DNA from: Dipylidium caninum
Taxonomy: Eukaryota > Platyhelminthes > Cestoda > Cyclophyllidea > Dipylidiidae
Direction: 5' to 3'
DNA: 64,000 bases
Assembly (NCBI GenBank): GCA_017562135.1
Contig: QEYB01000062.1
Location: 620,001 to 684,000 of the forward strand
The position numbers and the translations under genes were made by a program. Shown here one piece after another: positions 10,701 to 20,992 of this stretch. Numbering within the stretch: the first letter of the stretch is position 1; each line of letters begins with the position of its first letter. A model generated the notes under the pieces. That model did no database searches. It had not been told where the DNA came from and saw only the letters and a list, made by a program, of their open reading frames with translations.

Positions 10701-13033
10701 CCTCGGAAAGGGGGTTTTATTCGCCGAGTGCTATTTCCCTACCACTTTGCCGCCGCGAACATAAATTGTATGAGCGATTATGAGTCAGGATCCAAAAAGT
10801 TGCAATTATTAAAGGAAATGAAAGCACGAAGTCAGCTAGATGGAATTTCCCGAATAAGTGGAAAGGAGGTAATCGGCTGAGGAGGCGATGGCCGGGCATC
10901 CTCAAGTAGGTGCCAAAGATCAATCAAAATTTTAGGGCTATGGTAAGCAGGGAGAAAGTACTAGACGAGTTTTAATAAACTTTGTAAACCATCGAGTAGC
11001 TGCTTGGCGCAGCTATGCGGAGATCACTTATTAGTGACGAAAAAGCAGGAAATACAGAGTGAGGGCGGTACCTTTTGAAATGGTCGAGCAATCAGGAAAG
11101 TAGAGATCACCTACAAGGGCCTTGCCATCCTCGTCAACACCCAACTCGCGAATGCGCCGACTTGCGACTCTGTTCCACACCAGACTCTGGTAGCTATGGG
11201 CGTAGAGTTGGCGCAAGTTTCTGGGCAACTGAAAGAGCCACACTGTTCAATTCGAAACTCCCCCTACACGGACAGTACTCTTTGCGCAATCTTGCAGATA
11301 AAGAGAATCACTTTAGAGACATATTTTCCAAACAGTCCATCCCACGACACTGTAATTACAAGATCTTTCGGCTGTGAAGAGATGACCAAAAAAGTTTGAA
11401 AAAAATTGGTGTAACTAGCGACTAAAGAACCCAACGCCGCAAAACTAATGCACAGCAAAAAAAGAAACTTGGAAAGTGGATGTCTAAACAAAAACGCACT
11501 GTTTGAAGGGCAGTAAGCGTTTTTTTGTGACGAGCAATACCAAGTAAGAGGGTCTTCTCGAGGCACTGAGGCATATCATCGCCACACGCTTTTGCGTCTT
11601 GTGACTGTAAGTAACGCTCCTTTATTTGGCGAACTACGGGCAGGTCTACAAAAATCGCACGTGATATATGCAACATTAAAAAAAACTGTCGAAGACCATG
11701 TAGGGCAATTATCCGACCCCACCTGAGCTAGTTGGTGTGAGAATAAGATCAACAGCCTTTTCCCAATTGCACCTTATAATTTCTCTAAAAGGGAAAAAAC
11801 AGGCCCTAGACGCTGTCGAAACGGGAGACATCGAAAAGAAACTTGCTTTCCAATATCGTATGTTCTTGCCTCAGCACAATGGCCGAATCTTTGTAAGCCA
11901 AAATAATTGATGAATCCATGTTTTTCCCAATCCTGAATGGCCTTATGTATTATACTGTCTTCAGCAACAACATCTCTAAACAATGTGAACTTATGAACAA
12001 ATAAATTACCGAATGACAACGGAAAATCTATTACCATAGAGTTCGCCCAGCTTAACTGGAACCGGCGAATAGGAGAAATTTCCAAGTTTAATGCCATTCA
12101 ACCGCGGATTGAGAGTGGACAAACGGCGTGCTGAGGTGCTATGAAGTCAAAATATTGTTGATTTTTATCATACTTCTTAATAGAGACATTTTGAGTGGTG
12201 ACGGCTCGTTTATCCTTGGTTCCAGCATAGTTAAAAGCGTTAGAATTAATCCTATTAAAGTGTGAATACTAACGTATTATTACTTAAGCAGGCGGCCGAT
12301 CGTATGGAGTGCTTGTATAGTGTCCTTGCCCTCTTTGTAGAGGACAAAATGACAAAAGGGTGCCTGTCGGGGTGGATCATTTGAGTTTGGCGTACGTTGC
12401 CATGCTTTCTCACCTATTGTCGTATGATTTAAGAATAAGCAGAGAAACCCTGAATAAGACTGCCTCGAGTTACAATTATAAATCGATTATTATCCACTTC
12501 AGTCGTTCGACTAACTAGGGAGGGGTAGCTGAGACGAATTGCCTTATGAAACAATTCACGTTCATTTTTATCTTCGGAAGCCTAAATATCAGTAAATATG
12601 ACTTGATGCCTTACAGGGAATGAGGCCTCGAACATTGTCTCACGATCGATCTCTTTCAATATTTCATCGATTTCTATAGGGATGATATAACTGGAAGACG
12701 GATCCGCGGTAGACTATACCAAATAAAATTAGTGGTCAAACTCACAGAGATGAGTTAGCACTGTTATCCGGGACAAGAGAGGTGAGCTTGCAAATTTTGC
12801 CAGACAAATCAATTTCACGTACGAGAAAGTCTTCCCATCTAGAGGCTATGTTTGTCCTCCTGTAAAACATACCTGCTTTTCAATGTGCCATTAAACCCAA
12901 CATTTTTTGAATACATGAATTCGGATATCCCGACATCGTTTTCGGACAAGATATTTCGTGGCATATCACAATCTTTGTCTAACTTTTGGCGTTTTGCAAA
13001 AGGAGGCGAATCGCAAAGCACCACCGCGGTCAT
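7718..13033 (-). CDS. PUS7: tRNA/mRNA pseudouridine synthase of the TruD/PUS7 family
   Basis: PUS7 converts uridine to pseudouridine in tRNA, mRNA and small RNAs. Exons as read: 13033-12873, 12838-12746, 12690-12615, 12581-12449, 12413-12284, 12251-12174, 12138-12010, 11975-11847, 11784-11723, 11645-11500, 11228-11072, about 10630-10289, 9045-8976, 8707-8529 and 7818-7718. This gives about 661 residues, close to human PUS7. Family marks are: DVGISEF near residue 40; CHFVLYKEGKDT; the catalytic motif GTKDKRAVTTQ, whose Asp is the nucleophile; LGNFSY; GFINYFGLQRFG; AVDLIL; PRNLRQLYAHSYQSLVWN; VVLPLPGYDVVFP; and the C-terminal AAYATMAIREL. The ATG at 13033 is the first in frame, but upstream non-coding exons are possible. 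The intron 11846-11785 appears to be GC-AG. The exon near 10.6 kb is uncertain at its 5' end: one frame reads acidic SVDSSSELCYDES and the other continues into the conserved block. Confidence 0.93.
9050..9844 (-). other. Protein-like open frames inside a PUS7 intron
   Basis: The intron between the PUS7 exons ending at 10289 and starting at 9045 is unusually GC-rich here. A minus-strand frame covering 9432-9050 has protein-like composition (VEPLWREAFLQAASSLL, then VSELLVTLDPLAIQGEEML). A second frame at about 9844-9425 contains MAFLVRNRVLRPLLWNGDG and breaks near a C-rich tract at 9599-9610. I do not recognise either. They could be remains of an inserted retrocopy or element, alternative exons, or chance open frames in GC-rich sequence. 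Confidence 0.3.
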
Positions 13034-14247
13034 CCCGTCCTGCACGTGATTTCGAAGATTCCGCGAAACTGCTAGGCTGCTTTAAACACGAGGCTATTCC
13101 AAATTCCAGCTACGTTAAGCACGTAATTTTCGTAAATGAGCAACCTAATAGACCCTCGTAGTCCGACCTTATTTTTTTCCATATTATTTTGACGGCGTGG
13201 TGACATGTTTGGTCTATTTATTTCTCACATTAGTTACGCAACGCCCATGCCGCATTTCGTGTTGCTCCTTATTTATAGACGCATAGCGCAAATAAACAGC
13301 TTTGGTAGGTAGGAGAGTCAACGAGTTTCTTGCCGAACTGAAATAAATTTGACTATTTAAATCTCCTGCCTGCGACCTTTTTTTGTGGCGCCAAATTCGA
13401 CTTAGTTAAATCACCCCACTTACTGCCGGATCAAATGATGGATCGACGACACAGTAGCGAACCGCACCTCGTAACGCAAGACAAAAAAAAATGCTCCAAG
13501 TATCAAGTTCCAATTCATGCAGAAACGCACGACCCCTTCGAACTCACATATGCACGGAGCTACGTAATACACCTTGATTATGAAGCACCGACTCCCCCAA
13601 CTACCGCGCAATCAACAGGAACTCAAAAGATGTTACATACAAACCACTTCTTTGCTGGCCGACAACTCGCAGCAAAATAAAAGCCAAGTCATAATAAAGT
13701 ATTCATTGCTGAAATCAGAACCTCATGAGGGAAATATCAATGAGGAAGAATTCCATCACAATGACCCAACCAGTAAACCAAGTCAGAACAGAATGGGGAG
13801 CAGGGGGAAACGCTTTGAGGACGAGGGTAGGAATCAACAGGCCTTCTGACAGTTTCACCCTGTATATCACGCCTCTCTGCCGAGTTGGGTGAGCTGAAGA
13901 GCACCAAAAACAGCGGCGTTAAATACTATAAAGCTGGCAAATACGTAAAAATCGAGGGAGTGGCAAAGGGCAATGAGCCTCCCACACAAATGCGCATCAG
14001 CATAGATCACCCAAAGAGACGGACACCGAATAAAAAGAACAAAATCTCGGTATAGTATCTTTAGTCGACAGGACGAACTCTTTTCATTTGAGGATTAAAA
14101 AAGAAGATGATCGTCTGTTTATAAGCAGCCAGTAAATGTTAAAGGCATCGAAATGAATACAGAACATTTATTGGGCCATTCCAAATATGGACCGAATCAA
14201 ATAAGAAAGCAAAAAGGAATCAGACATGAAAGACACTACCGCCACTT
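13034..14247. other. Intergenic, PUS7 5' side
   Basis: No gene was recognised. It should contain the PUS7 promoter and any 5' UTR exon. Small plus-strand frames at 13435-13849 have no family resemblance. Confidence 0.5.
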
Positions 14248-14775
14248 TAACACTCAACCTCGACTCTTGAAATATTTCCTCTCAGGTCTGGAGACCTTCC
14301 GTAGCTCAAAAAAGCTAGTTGCAAATTCGTGTACATAAGTGAAGACGGCGAGATTCCACAAATCTCCCACCGCTAACCGTGTCGATAAACACACCCTCGG
14401 TACAAAAGTTATAAAAAAGACCGACTTCAACCGCCTCGACTGTTGGTAAGACATTAAACCTTATAATCAAGAAGCAATCAAGACCAGGCTTAAACCATTA
14501 AGGTAACGGGCTTTCGTGAAACAGTCAATAATACGCATAAAAGAGACAAGTGGAGAGGAAAAGAAGGCATCTCAGCTCTGCAACACCCTTCTCACTGCGT
14601 AAAAAGTTAATAAATGGGTTCTGCCTTTTGGATTCACGATGACACCAACTGGGTGACAAGGGTGGCGTGGTCGCTGCTTCGGGGCGAGGGCACGGACAAG
14701 AGCTCCGCCGAAGCGCTACAGGAATCGCCGATCCTGAGGCCCAATTGCAGGCCCTGCGCCCATATTCTGTGCATG
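14248..14775 (+). repeat. Unnamed dispersed repeat, copy A
   Basis: This stretch is a diverged direct copy of about 15768-16350. Shared blocks in the same order are: cactcaacctcgactctt; gcaaattcgtgtacataagtg; cccaccgctaaccgtgtcg; cctcgactgttggtaagac followed by attaaaccttat; ctttcgtgaaacagtcaa; and a 3' part with gaggcacggacaagag-like sequence. In the 3' part both copies keep a plus-strand peptide pattern (H-x-D-T-x-W-V-T-R, then GEGT-D/E-K-S/T-S-A-E-A), as expected of decayed coding sequence. Copy A sits between PUS7 and SCFD1. The family is not identified, and no terminal repeats were seen. Confidence 0.75.
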
Positions 14776-15373
14776 AAGTCGACTCATTTGAAAAAGAGCA
14801 ATTGTTAGCGAAGAAAGGAGAACTGCTCGATGCTGATTAGACGAAATTCTAACCCCGTGTCGTCGTATAAATTATCAAGCTGGCCTGTGCGTTACCGCCA
14901 AAACTATTATCGTAGGCGTATTGGTCGGAAGAAATGATCGACAAGAGCATCTAATCAATGAATTTCACAACCGGTCCCTCAAACCCATATATAACAACCT
15001 GCAAAAAAACTAACAATTGTTAATAGAGGAACGAAAAATCTCATATTCTGGCCTATCCTTTGACTTTTCCAAGAAAAAAATGGAAAGGTGGTGGCAAACA
15101 TGCAGACCGAGCGACCACAAGATGAATCAATCAGGCAGCGACAACCGCGGACCACCTCGAGTCCTCCGAGGTTGTTCTCTCAAGGCACCATGAAGCCGAA
15201 CAGCCTCCTTTGTTCCCGTACTGGGAGCGGGAAAGTGTAACCAAATTTCTTCCGAAATCAGATTGTTAACGCGAAAATAACCAGTTTTATATGTGGAGCT
15301 AATAGGAAGAAATCTTACCAGACATTGGGGAATAGCATTTCGGTAAACAGTCGTAGCGGAATGAATAATTTAA

Positions 15374-18300
15374 TCATGTTCTAAAAACAAACTTATGCTG
15401 CACCTGATTAAGGAATTGTCGGGGAGTGAGGATCTCAGTGCCGCCATAGGTGATGCGCCGAGTGAGGAGAGCGGAGGAGGCGCCCGAGGAAGTTAAATCA
15501 ACCAGCGAGGTGCCCGAGCCGGAGAGCGAGAGGCCGAGGGCGTTGAGAGATGAGGAACTGCCGTGACTGCCGCCGCCACCAGGGAGGCTGCCGGAGCCAG
15601 ACCACTGAAGGAGGTTGTGGTACTCGGTGTAGGTCCCGCCGCCCACCACAAACACGTAGACATCGTAGAATGGCTGCTTGGCACGGGGCACGCTGGTGGC
15701 AAAGCAAGTGACGAGGTGACACGGTGACGAGGATCTCCTCCATCAACTGGGCATGCTTCTCGTCATTCTGACACTCAACCTCGACTCTTTCAATGTCTCC
15801 ACCGTTCTCAGTTCATTGGCGTCAATTGCAAATTCGTGTACATAAGTGGAGCCGGTGAGATTCGTCAAATCCCCCACCGCTAACCGTGTCGGTAAACACA
15901 CCCCACGCTTGATGGCGATGTTTAATTCTCTCATCAAAATCAGACAAAAGGGCATCTTTTACAGATGAGTGACGTACAAAAAAATAGAAAAAAAGACCAA
16001 CTTCAACCACCTCGACTGTTGGTAAGACATTAAACCTTATGGTCGACGAGCAACAAAGGCCAGACTTAAATCATTAAGAGACCCCTTGAAAAAGCAACAA
16101 GCTTTCGTGAAACAGTCAACAGTGCATCGAAAAAGGGTTGGAAAGCACTAATGCGGAAAGACAAGCAAGGGAGAAAAGTGGGTTTTGTTTTTGGGCACAT
16201 GGTGACACTGAATGGGTGACAAGGGCGGTGTTTTAGCGGCTTTAAGGCGAACCGTATTTTGGGTGAGGGCACGGAAAAGACCTCCGCCGAAGCCCCACAT
16301 GAGTCGCTGACCTTGGAGGCCAAATTGGCAGGCATGATTGACGCCTTACGGACACATCTTAGAGCATCGGCGACACACGCTTTAACCGAGTATCATTGTG
16401 AGGACGTGTCATCACCAGTGCCACCCTTCTCGTTCGGTGATAACAAGTCGCGGAGCTGGTTGGCAGTATTTTATATGACATGGTACCGAGTGCGAAAGAG
16501 AAAGGGGACAATCATGCCACCGGTGCTTCTTCTAGATTCAAATACATTGATAAATTTTGATAGACACAAACTGGAGCACATTTGGATGCGGGAAAGTATG
16601 TGTCAAGGAAGACGCTACGTCGGTGGGAGGGTAGTTCCGCCTGTCGAATCTCCATACCTACTGGTGGAGGTGAAAAACTCAATCGTCGAGGGTTTGAGAA
16701 CTTTTGTTTACAAATCGCTCGTAAAACGCGACATTCAAGTATGCTCTGATTGTCGGTATTTTCAGAGTAGTGGCGTGAGCACGTAAAATACCAAGATTAA
16801 GTTCTCTAGCAATTTATCATCACTTCCCCCTTGTGCATTCTTTCACATGCTTCCTTGCCATCACTGATCCTGTTGGCATGAAAAGCCACTCCACTTATCA
16901 AAAGGGTGTCTTTACGCTTTCCTCTCTAACGGCGAAGGAATGAAAGATAGAGAAAGAGAGAGAAAAAGCAGGCAAGCAAGTGGAGGTGAAGTGTCACAAG
17001 ATAACTACATTAAAGTGAAATCAAACTGGTTAAAAGCAGAATGTAATAATGTTGAGTCTTAAGAGAGCAAGTTAATGATGTTGACCAAATGCTAGAAAGA
17101 TATTGCCGAAAATCCTCCATTTAAAATACAAAAAATGTTACTGGCACTTTGGAAAATGCGAGTAATACAGATGTAAACGTCTCAGAAGGCAACCAAGCAA
17201 CAGAGAATATGGGGAAAGCGTGAAAATAAGCTAAAACCCCGCCCCTAACAAGTCAGTGGAAACATAAAAATTGATAGCTTCCAATTATTTGTATATAGAA
17301 AAAAGGAGAGTTTTAGTAAACATGAAAAGCGTGCATTTATGCCAAAATAAATTCTTCACTCACGCAGTTTTGCCGCCTACGGTCCTCTTTTGGAGTTTGG
17401 GATCAAAATAACCATATTCCTCGATTTCGCTCTTATTTTCCGCCAATTGTGAGACAATTTGTGTGAATGGGAAGTACTAAAATAGTTTAGAAGGAGCGAG
17501 ATGGGTTAGAGAAATTAGCCAAGGGGACAAGACGGTGAGGGAGGCGGAACGTACAGACTTGCGGCCGGAGAGAACACGCATCCCTTTCGAGGAACATCGC
17601 GGAGCCATGGGAGACGAGCTTGTTGAACATCGCCCGGCCGGCGCTACTTTTGCCCGCCTCCGAAGCGGCGCCCGAGGTACTCGCGCTGGCCTGCGACAGC
17701 CGCGCCATTCGTCTACAACATCAGCGAGGTCAAGGCTGACTGTTGGTCTCTCAAACCAACAAATTCACCCTCCTCGCCGACCTCTGCGATTTAACCGCGA
17801 AGGGAGGGTGTCGAAAACGGCTTCAGCCTGGACACCTCAGTACAGCATCGTCTACTTCGTCAACTTATTCGCTGTGGACATTAAGTGGCATGCCGAAAGG
17901 AGGGACAGCGAAACCACAACAATAGACAGCGGACCGTTGGTCGGCAATCACAGCTCTCTCATTCACATACACAAATGAAATCACCACATAAAACAAACGC
18001 ACAAGGTAAAAAAAGAATGCAGCATGTTTAGGTAATCAAAAAAAAAAAAAAAAAACAACCAAACGAACGAGATCAACATAGAGTGGTAAAATGAGGCTGA
18101 AGGAAAGTACACAAATTGGTTTCATCACGATGACTGTCCTCATACATGGTTTTGCGAGTATTATAAAATCACAAAATCCCCCCCCCCCCCCCACCTCACA
18201 AAAAAACTCTTCAAAATGCTATAGCCCTGTGGAAAAATGGTGCGATATTAGCAAGTTACTTTGTCACATTAATGGGTTTTTAGGGCGCATTGCTTCACCT

Positions 18301-20992
18301 ATTCCAAATAAAATTTAACAACAAAACAGACACGGGCTGTGGGGATCTCAGTACACATGGAGTAGTAAGCAGTCTTTGTGCGGCAAATGCATCGGAAACC
18401 CCCTCTCCCTTCGGTTTATGGTATACAGTAATGCCCTCGAGGCCAAAGCTCCTACAGCTGGATTCGTGCGGCCAAGTCGTTTAATGGAGACAAAGTTCAA
18501 AGTTGCACTTTCAGCTAATGTAGCAGGGCGAACCCTCGGCTTCAGCATAGAAAGGTCACAGGGGGTTAAAGGCAATTCTCAGAGAATTGAACGAGTATGC
18601 TAGACTAATAAGGTTGTGCGGTGTCCACAGTTATTTATAATTCCACCCTCCAGGCCTCTTGCACATGAAGAAAGGGGAGATGGGGTCAAATGGAAAGTAG
18701 ATCACCTGAGTTGATGAACATATTTGATTGCCGAGACGTCGAGGTCGGGGTGAGCGGCCTTCAGTTGGTCTCCGAAGCGATCAAGATCGGTGTTGGAGAG
18801 GTGAAGGCCATTGAGCTACTGCCTGCACTGACACCGCCGCCACCGCCGCCGTTGGCACCGCCGCCGGCACCAACACCGCCTCCGCCACCTGACGAGCTGG
18901 CCGGGGTGCTACAGGAGAGCGCGGCGAGCAAGAGGAGACGCAACTTATCCTCACCGCTGAAACACTGCATCTTAAGCAGTTCTGGAAATGAGTGCTCCTA
19001 AAGGAGCAGAGAAGAGGAAGAAGAAGCATAGGGAGGAGAACTCACAGGAATGTACCCATAATTGTAAAAAAAAAATATATCCGAACCCATTATACAATTT
19101 GGGACACATTTATTTGGGATACATTATTCCACTATTTGTGACAGGAAATGGAAAAAATAGTAAATATGTATCAGGAATGAATTGACATATGGAAAAAAGA
19201 AAACCACATATGCATTGTGTTATTTCCAAATCAATCGGAGGCCCAAACACAAGACTATGAAACACAGTTGACGACTTCGAAGGAAAAACAGTTGAATTTC
19301 GCAGTGGAATGTTACACAAAAGACAGTAGCACGAGGGGAATAAAAACTGGAAACGCAGAAAAGGAGAGCCTCACTCTCATACAAAGTGATTAATATCACA
19401 TGAGATGAAGTGTAGAGCACAAGTTTCCACTTACCTGAAGCGACTCCTGAGTGATTAGCTTTTCTTCCACATCATTTAAGAGATCCAACTGACGACTCGT
19501 GATCTCCTTGGCCAACGACGTAGCAATGTGCATATGCATGTCCACACAACGTTTCTGTTCCATCAGCTGGGGAAGGGTGCTACAAAACCACAGGGCAAAA
19601 AGAAACATTCTCACAAACTTCTTCACAAAAATGACAGAGAACAGAAATGCTTTAGACTAACTTTATGGTACTACTAAGTGCAGAGGTAGGATCAGTGCCA
19701 ACATCACTAACGGAGGCATTAGTCGAAAAACTCTGCCCCTCCGTAACTGAGGCTTTCAAGGCACTTAGCTTCTTTTCACGATCCTGGAGAACGTTCAACT
19801 CTTCCTGTAACGCACCCGCCACATCAGAGAAGGGCGAAGTGCGATGGGCCCTCCAAATTCGATCAGTGGATGTGGATAGATCGTAACGCTTGGTTTTCAT
19901 TTGTCGTTCCTCTCCTGTCTCCGCAGAATTCTGCTGTGTCACCTCTACATGGTTAAGTTGTATGCCCTAGATGAATACAAAATGGTCAAGGAGTGGATAC
20001 ACCTACGAAAATATCGTGAAGAAGACTCTGATATGTCCAGGCATGGTGAAGGGGGGTGGCCATATCCAATCCACGATCGAGGATAATTAACAAGGGACGC
20101 TGGAAAGAGAAGGGAGTGAGAGCGGGGCCAGCACCATTTTTACCGGCTTCACCGAAAACGCGGTGATCCATGCCGGAAAAGAGGGTATTCCGAGAGTCAC
20201 GTAGACTCTCGCGAAACCGGTTGTCCAGATTCCTGGCTACCGCCTCAGCTGCGTTAAAACGCGAACAGCGGATTATGGGAACAGTGCCAAGGGTTGCAAA
20301 CACGGAATAGAGACTATCAACTATGAAATTGGTGGTTTTTGCGATGTCCTCTTCGGTACAGGAAGTCCTATTCAGTGCTAGAAGGTTAAGAAACGGGATT
20401 TTTTGCTGCCTACCATAGAATGTTTCCTCTTGACTTGAAAGCTGTTCATTGAGAACAAATAAATCATCTTCCAAGCAAATAAACCTTGTGTATTGGTCGT
20501 AGACCTTCTTTATCCGCTGAATGCAGTCCTCCGTCAGCGCAGTTTCTGCTAGATACTCGAGATTTTCACGAGGTATGGGACTTATGAAATTGAGATAATA
20601 AGAAGAATAAAGATCAGATTCGAAGTCCTATAGGAATATTATCGAGAGGGGAAACGCAGAAAGTACTTGACAGATACGCTTGATATTTTCTTTAGAAGGA
20701 TACACGAAATACACTGCGGGGACATCAGGTATAGGTTCACGCTTGATGTCAAGGAGCCTATACACAAGGTGCAAATAAAATGAGTAAGAAAACTCACAAA
20801 TGCAAAGTTACGCCGAGGGATCGAAGCTCCCTGACTGAAAATAAGGGCGCAATCATGTCCTGTCCAACCCGGTCATATATCAAAAGCTGCAGAAAATGGA
20901 CATAACCGCGAAAAGCAAATCACTTACTTTCCATTGTGGTTCGCAATCATTACTGCTGACGGCGTTAAAATTTAGCATACATTTTAATCCCT
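15374..20992 (-). CDS. SCFD1: Sec1 family domain-containing protein 1 (Sly1), partial at 5' end
   Basis: Sly1 is the SM protein that binds syntaxin-5-type SNAREs in ER-Golgi transport. Exons as read: 20992-20928, 20886-20798, 20757-20667, 20627-20414, 20377-20007, 19966-19658, 19566-19435, about 18970-18875, 18815-18706, 17712-17559, 17476-17364 and 15692-15374. Family blocks in order are: LKCMLNFN; LLIYDRVGQDMIAPLFSVRE; PIPDVPAVYFVYP; the long SYYLNFISPIPREN block; GTVPIIRCSR; RPLLIILDRGLDMATPLHHA; QLDLLNDVEEKL; EDKLRLLLL; YGYFDPKL; and FVVGGGTYTEYHNL. The first coding exon is not securely found; ATG at 22910 with donor at 22871 fits in phase but does not resemble the family. Oddities are a Gly-rich tract with a frame switch (18816-18874), phase-chosen acceptors at 19566 and 18970, and a Gly/Ser-rich insertion before the C-terminal ITYGGTEIL block. 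About 690 residues are read versus about 640 in human. Confidence 0.92.
15768..16350 (+). repeat. Unnamed dispersed repeat, copy B (in SCFD1 last intron)
   Basis: This is the second copy of the repeat at 14248-14775, in the same orientation, about 1.5 kb away. It begins some 75 nt inside the last SCFD1 intron and runs antisense to that gene. Its H-G-D-T-E-W-V-T-R block is followed by an in-frame TAG and a frame change before GEGTEKTSAEA, while the downstream part stays open to 16786. Copies differ by many substitutions and small indels, so the duplication is not recent. Confidence 0.75.
16259..16786 (+). CDS. Hypothetical protein, antisense inside SCFD1 intron
   Basis: An uninterrupted plus-strand frame of 175 codons starts within repeat copy B and runs beyond it. 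Its first part (GEGTEKTSAEA, then LEAKLAGMIDALRTHLRAS) matches the repeat and looks amphipathic. The rest contains a basic segment (WYRVRKRKG), a hydrophobic VLLLDSNTLINF block, and a C-x2-C near the end (CSDC). I recognise no family. It may be the surviving 3' part of a transposon-derived open frame, or a chance frame. No promoter or splice signals were identified for it. Confidence 0.25.
   Translation: MGEGTEKTSAEAPHESLTLEAKLAGMIDALRTHLRASATHALTEYHCEDVSSPVPPFSFGDNKSRSWLAVFYMTWYRVRKRKGTIMPPVLLLDSNTLINFDRHKLEHIWMRESMCQGRRYVGGRVVPPVESPYLLVEVKNSIVEGLRTFVYKSLVKRDIQVCSDCRYFQSSGVST
18038..18055. repeat. Poly-A run in SCFD1 intron
   Basis: Eighteen A in a row lie in the 993-nt intron between SCFD1 exons at 18706 and 17712. 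No flanking retroelement body was recognised. Confidence 0.7.
18178..18192. repeat. Poly-C run in SCFD1 intron
   Basis: Fifteen C in a row lie in the same intron. Simple sequence, prone to length error. Confidence 0.7.
18816..18890 (-). repeat. GGC/GGT trinucleotide tract within SCFD1
   Basis: On the minus strand this reads as repeated Gly codons with a few Ala, Val and Asn. It separates two conserved SCFD1 blocks that lie in different frames: EDKLRLLLL upstream, and NTDLDRFGDQLKAAHPDLD downstream. Either a GC-rich intron of about 59 nt (18874-18816) is removed in phase, or the tract has gained or lost bases. Confidence 0.7.
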
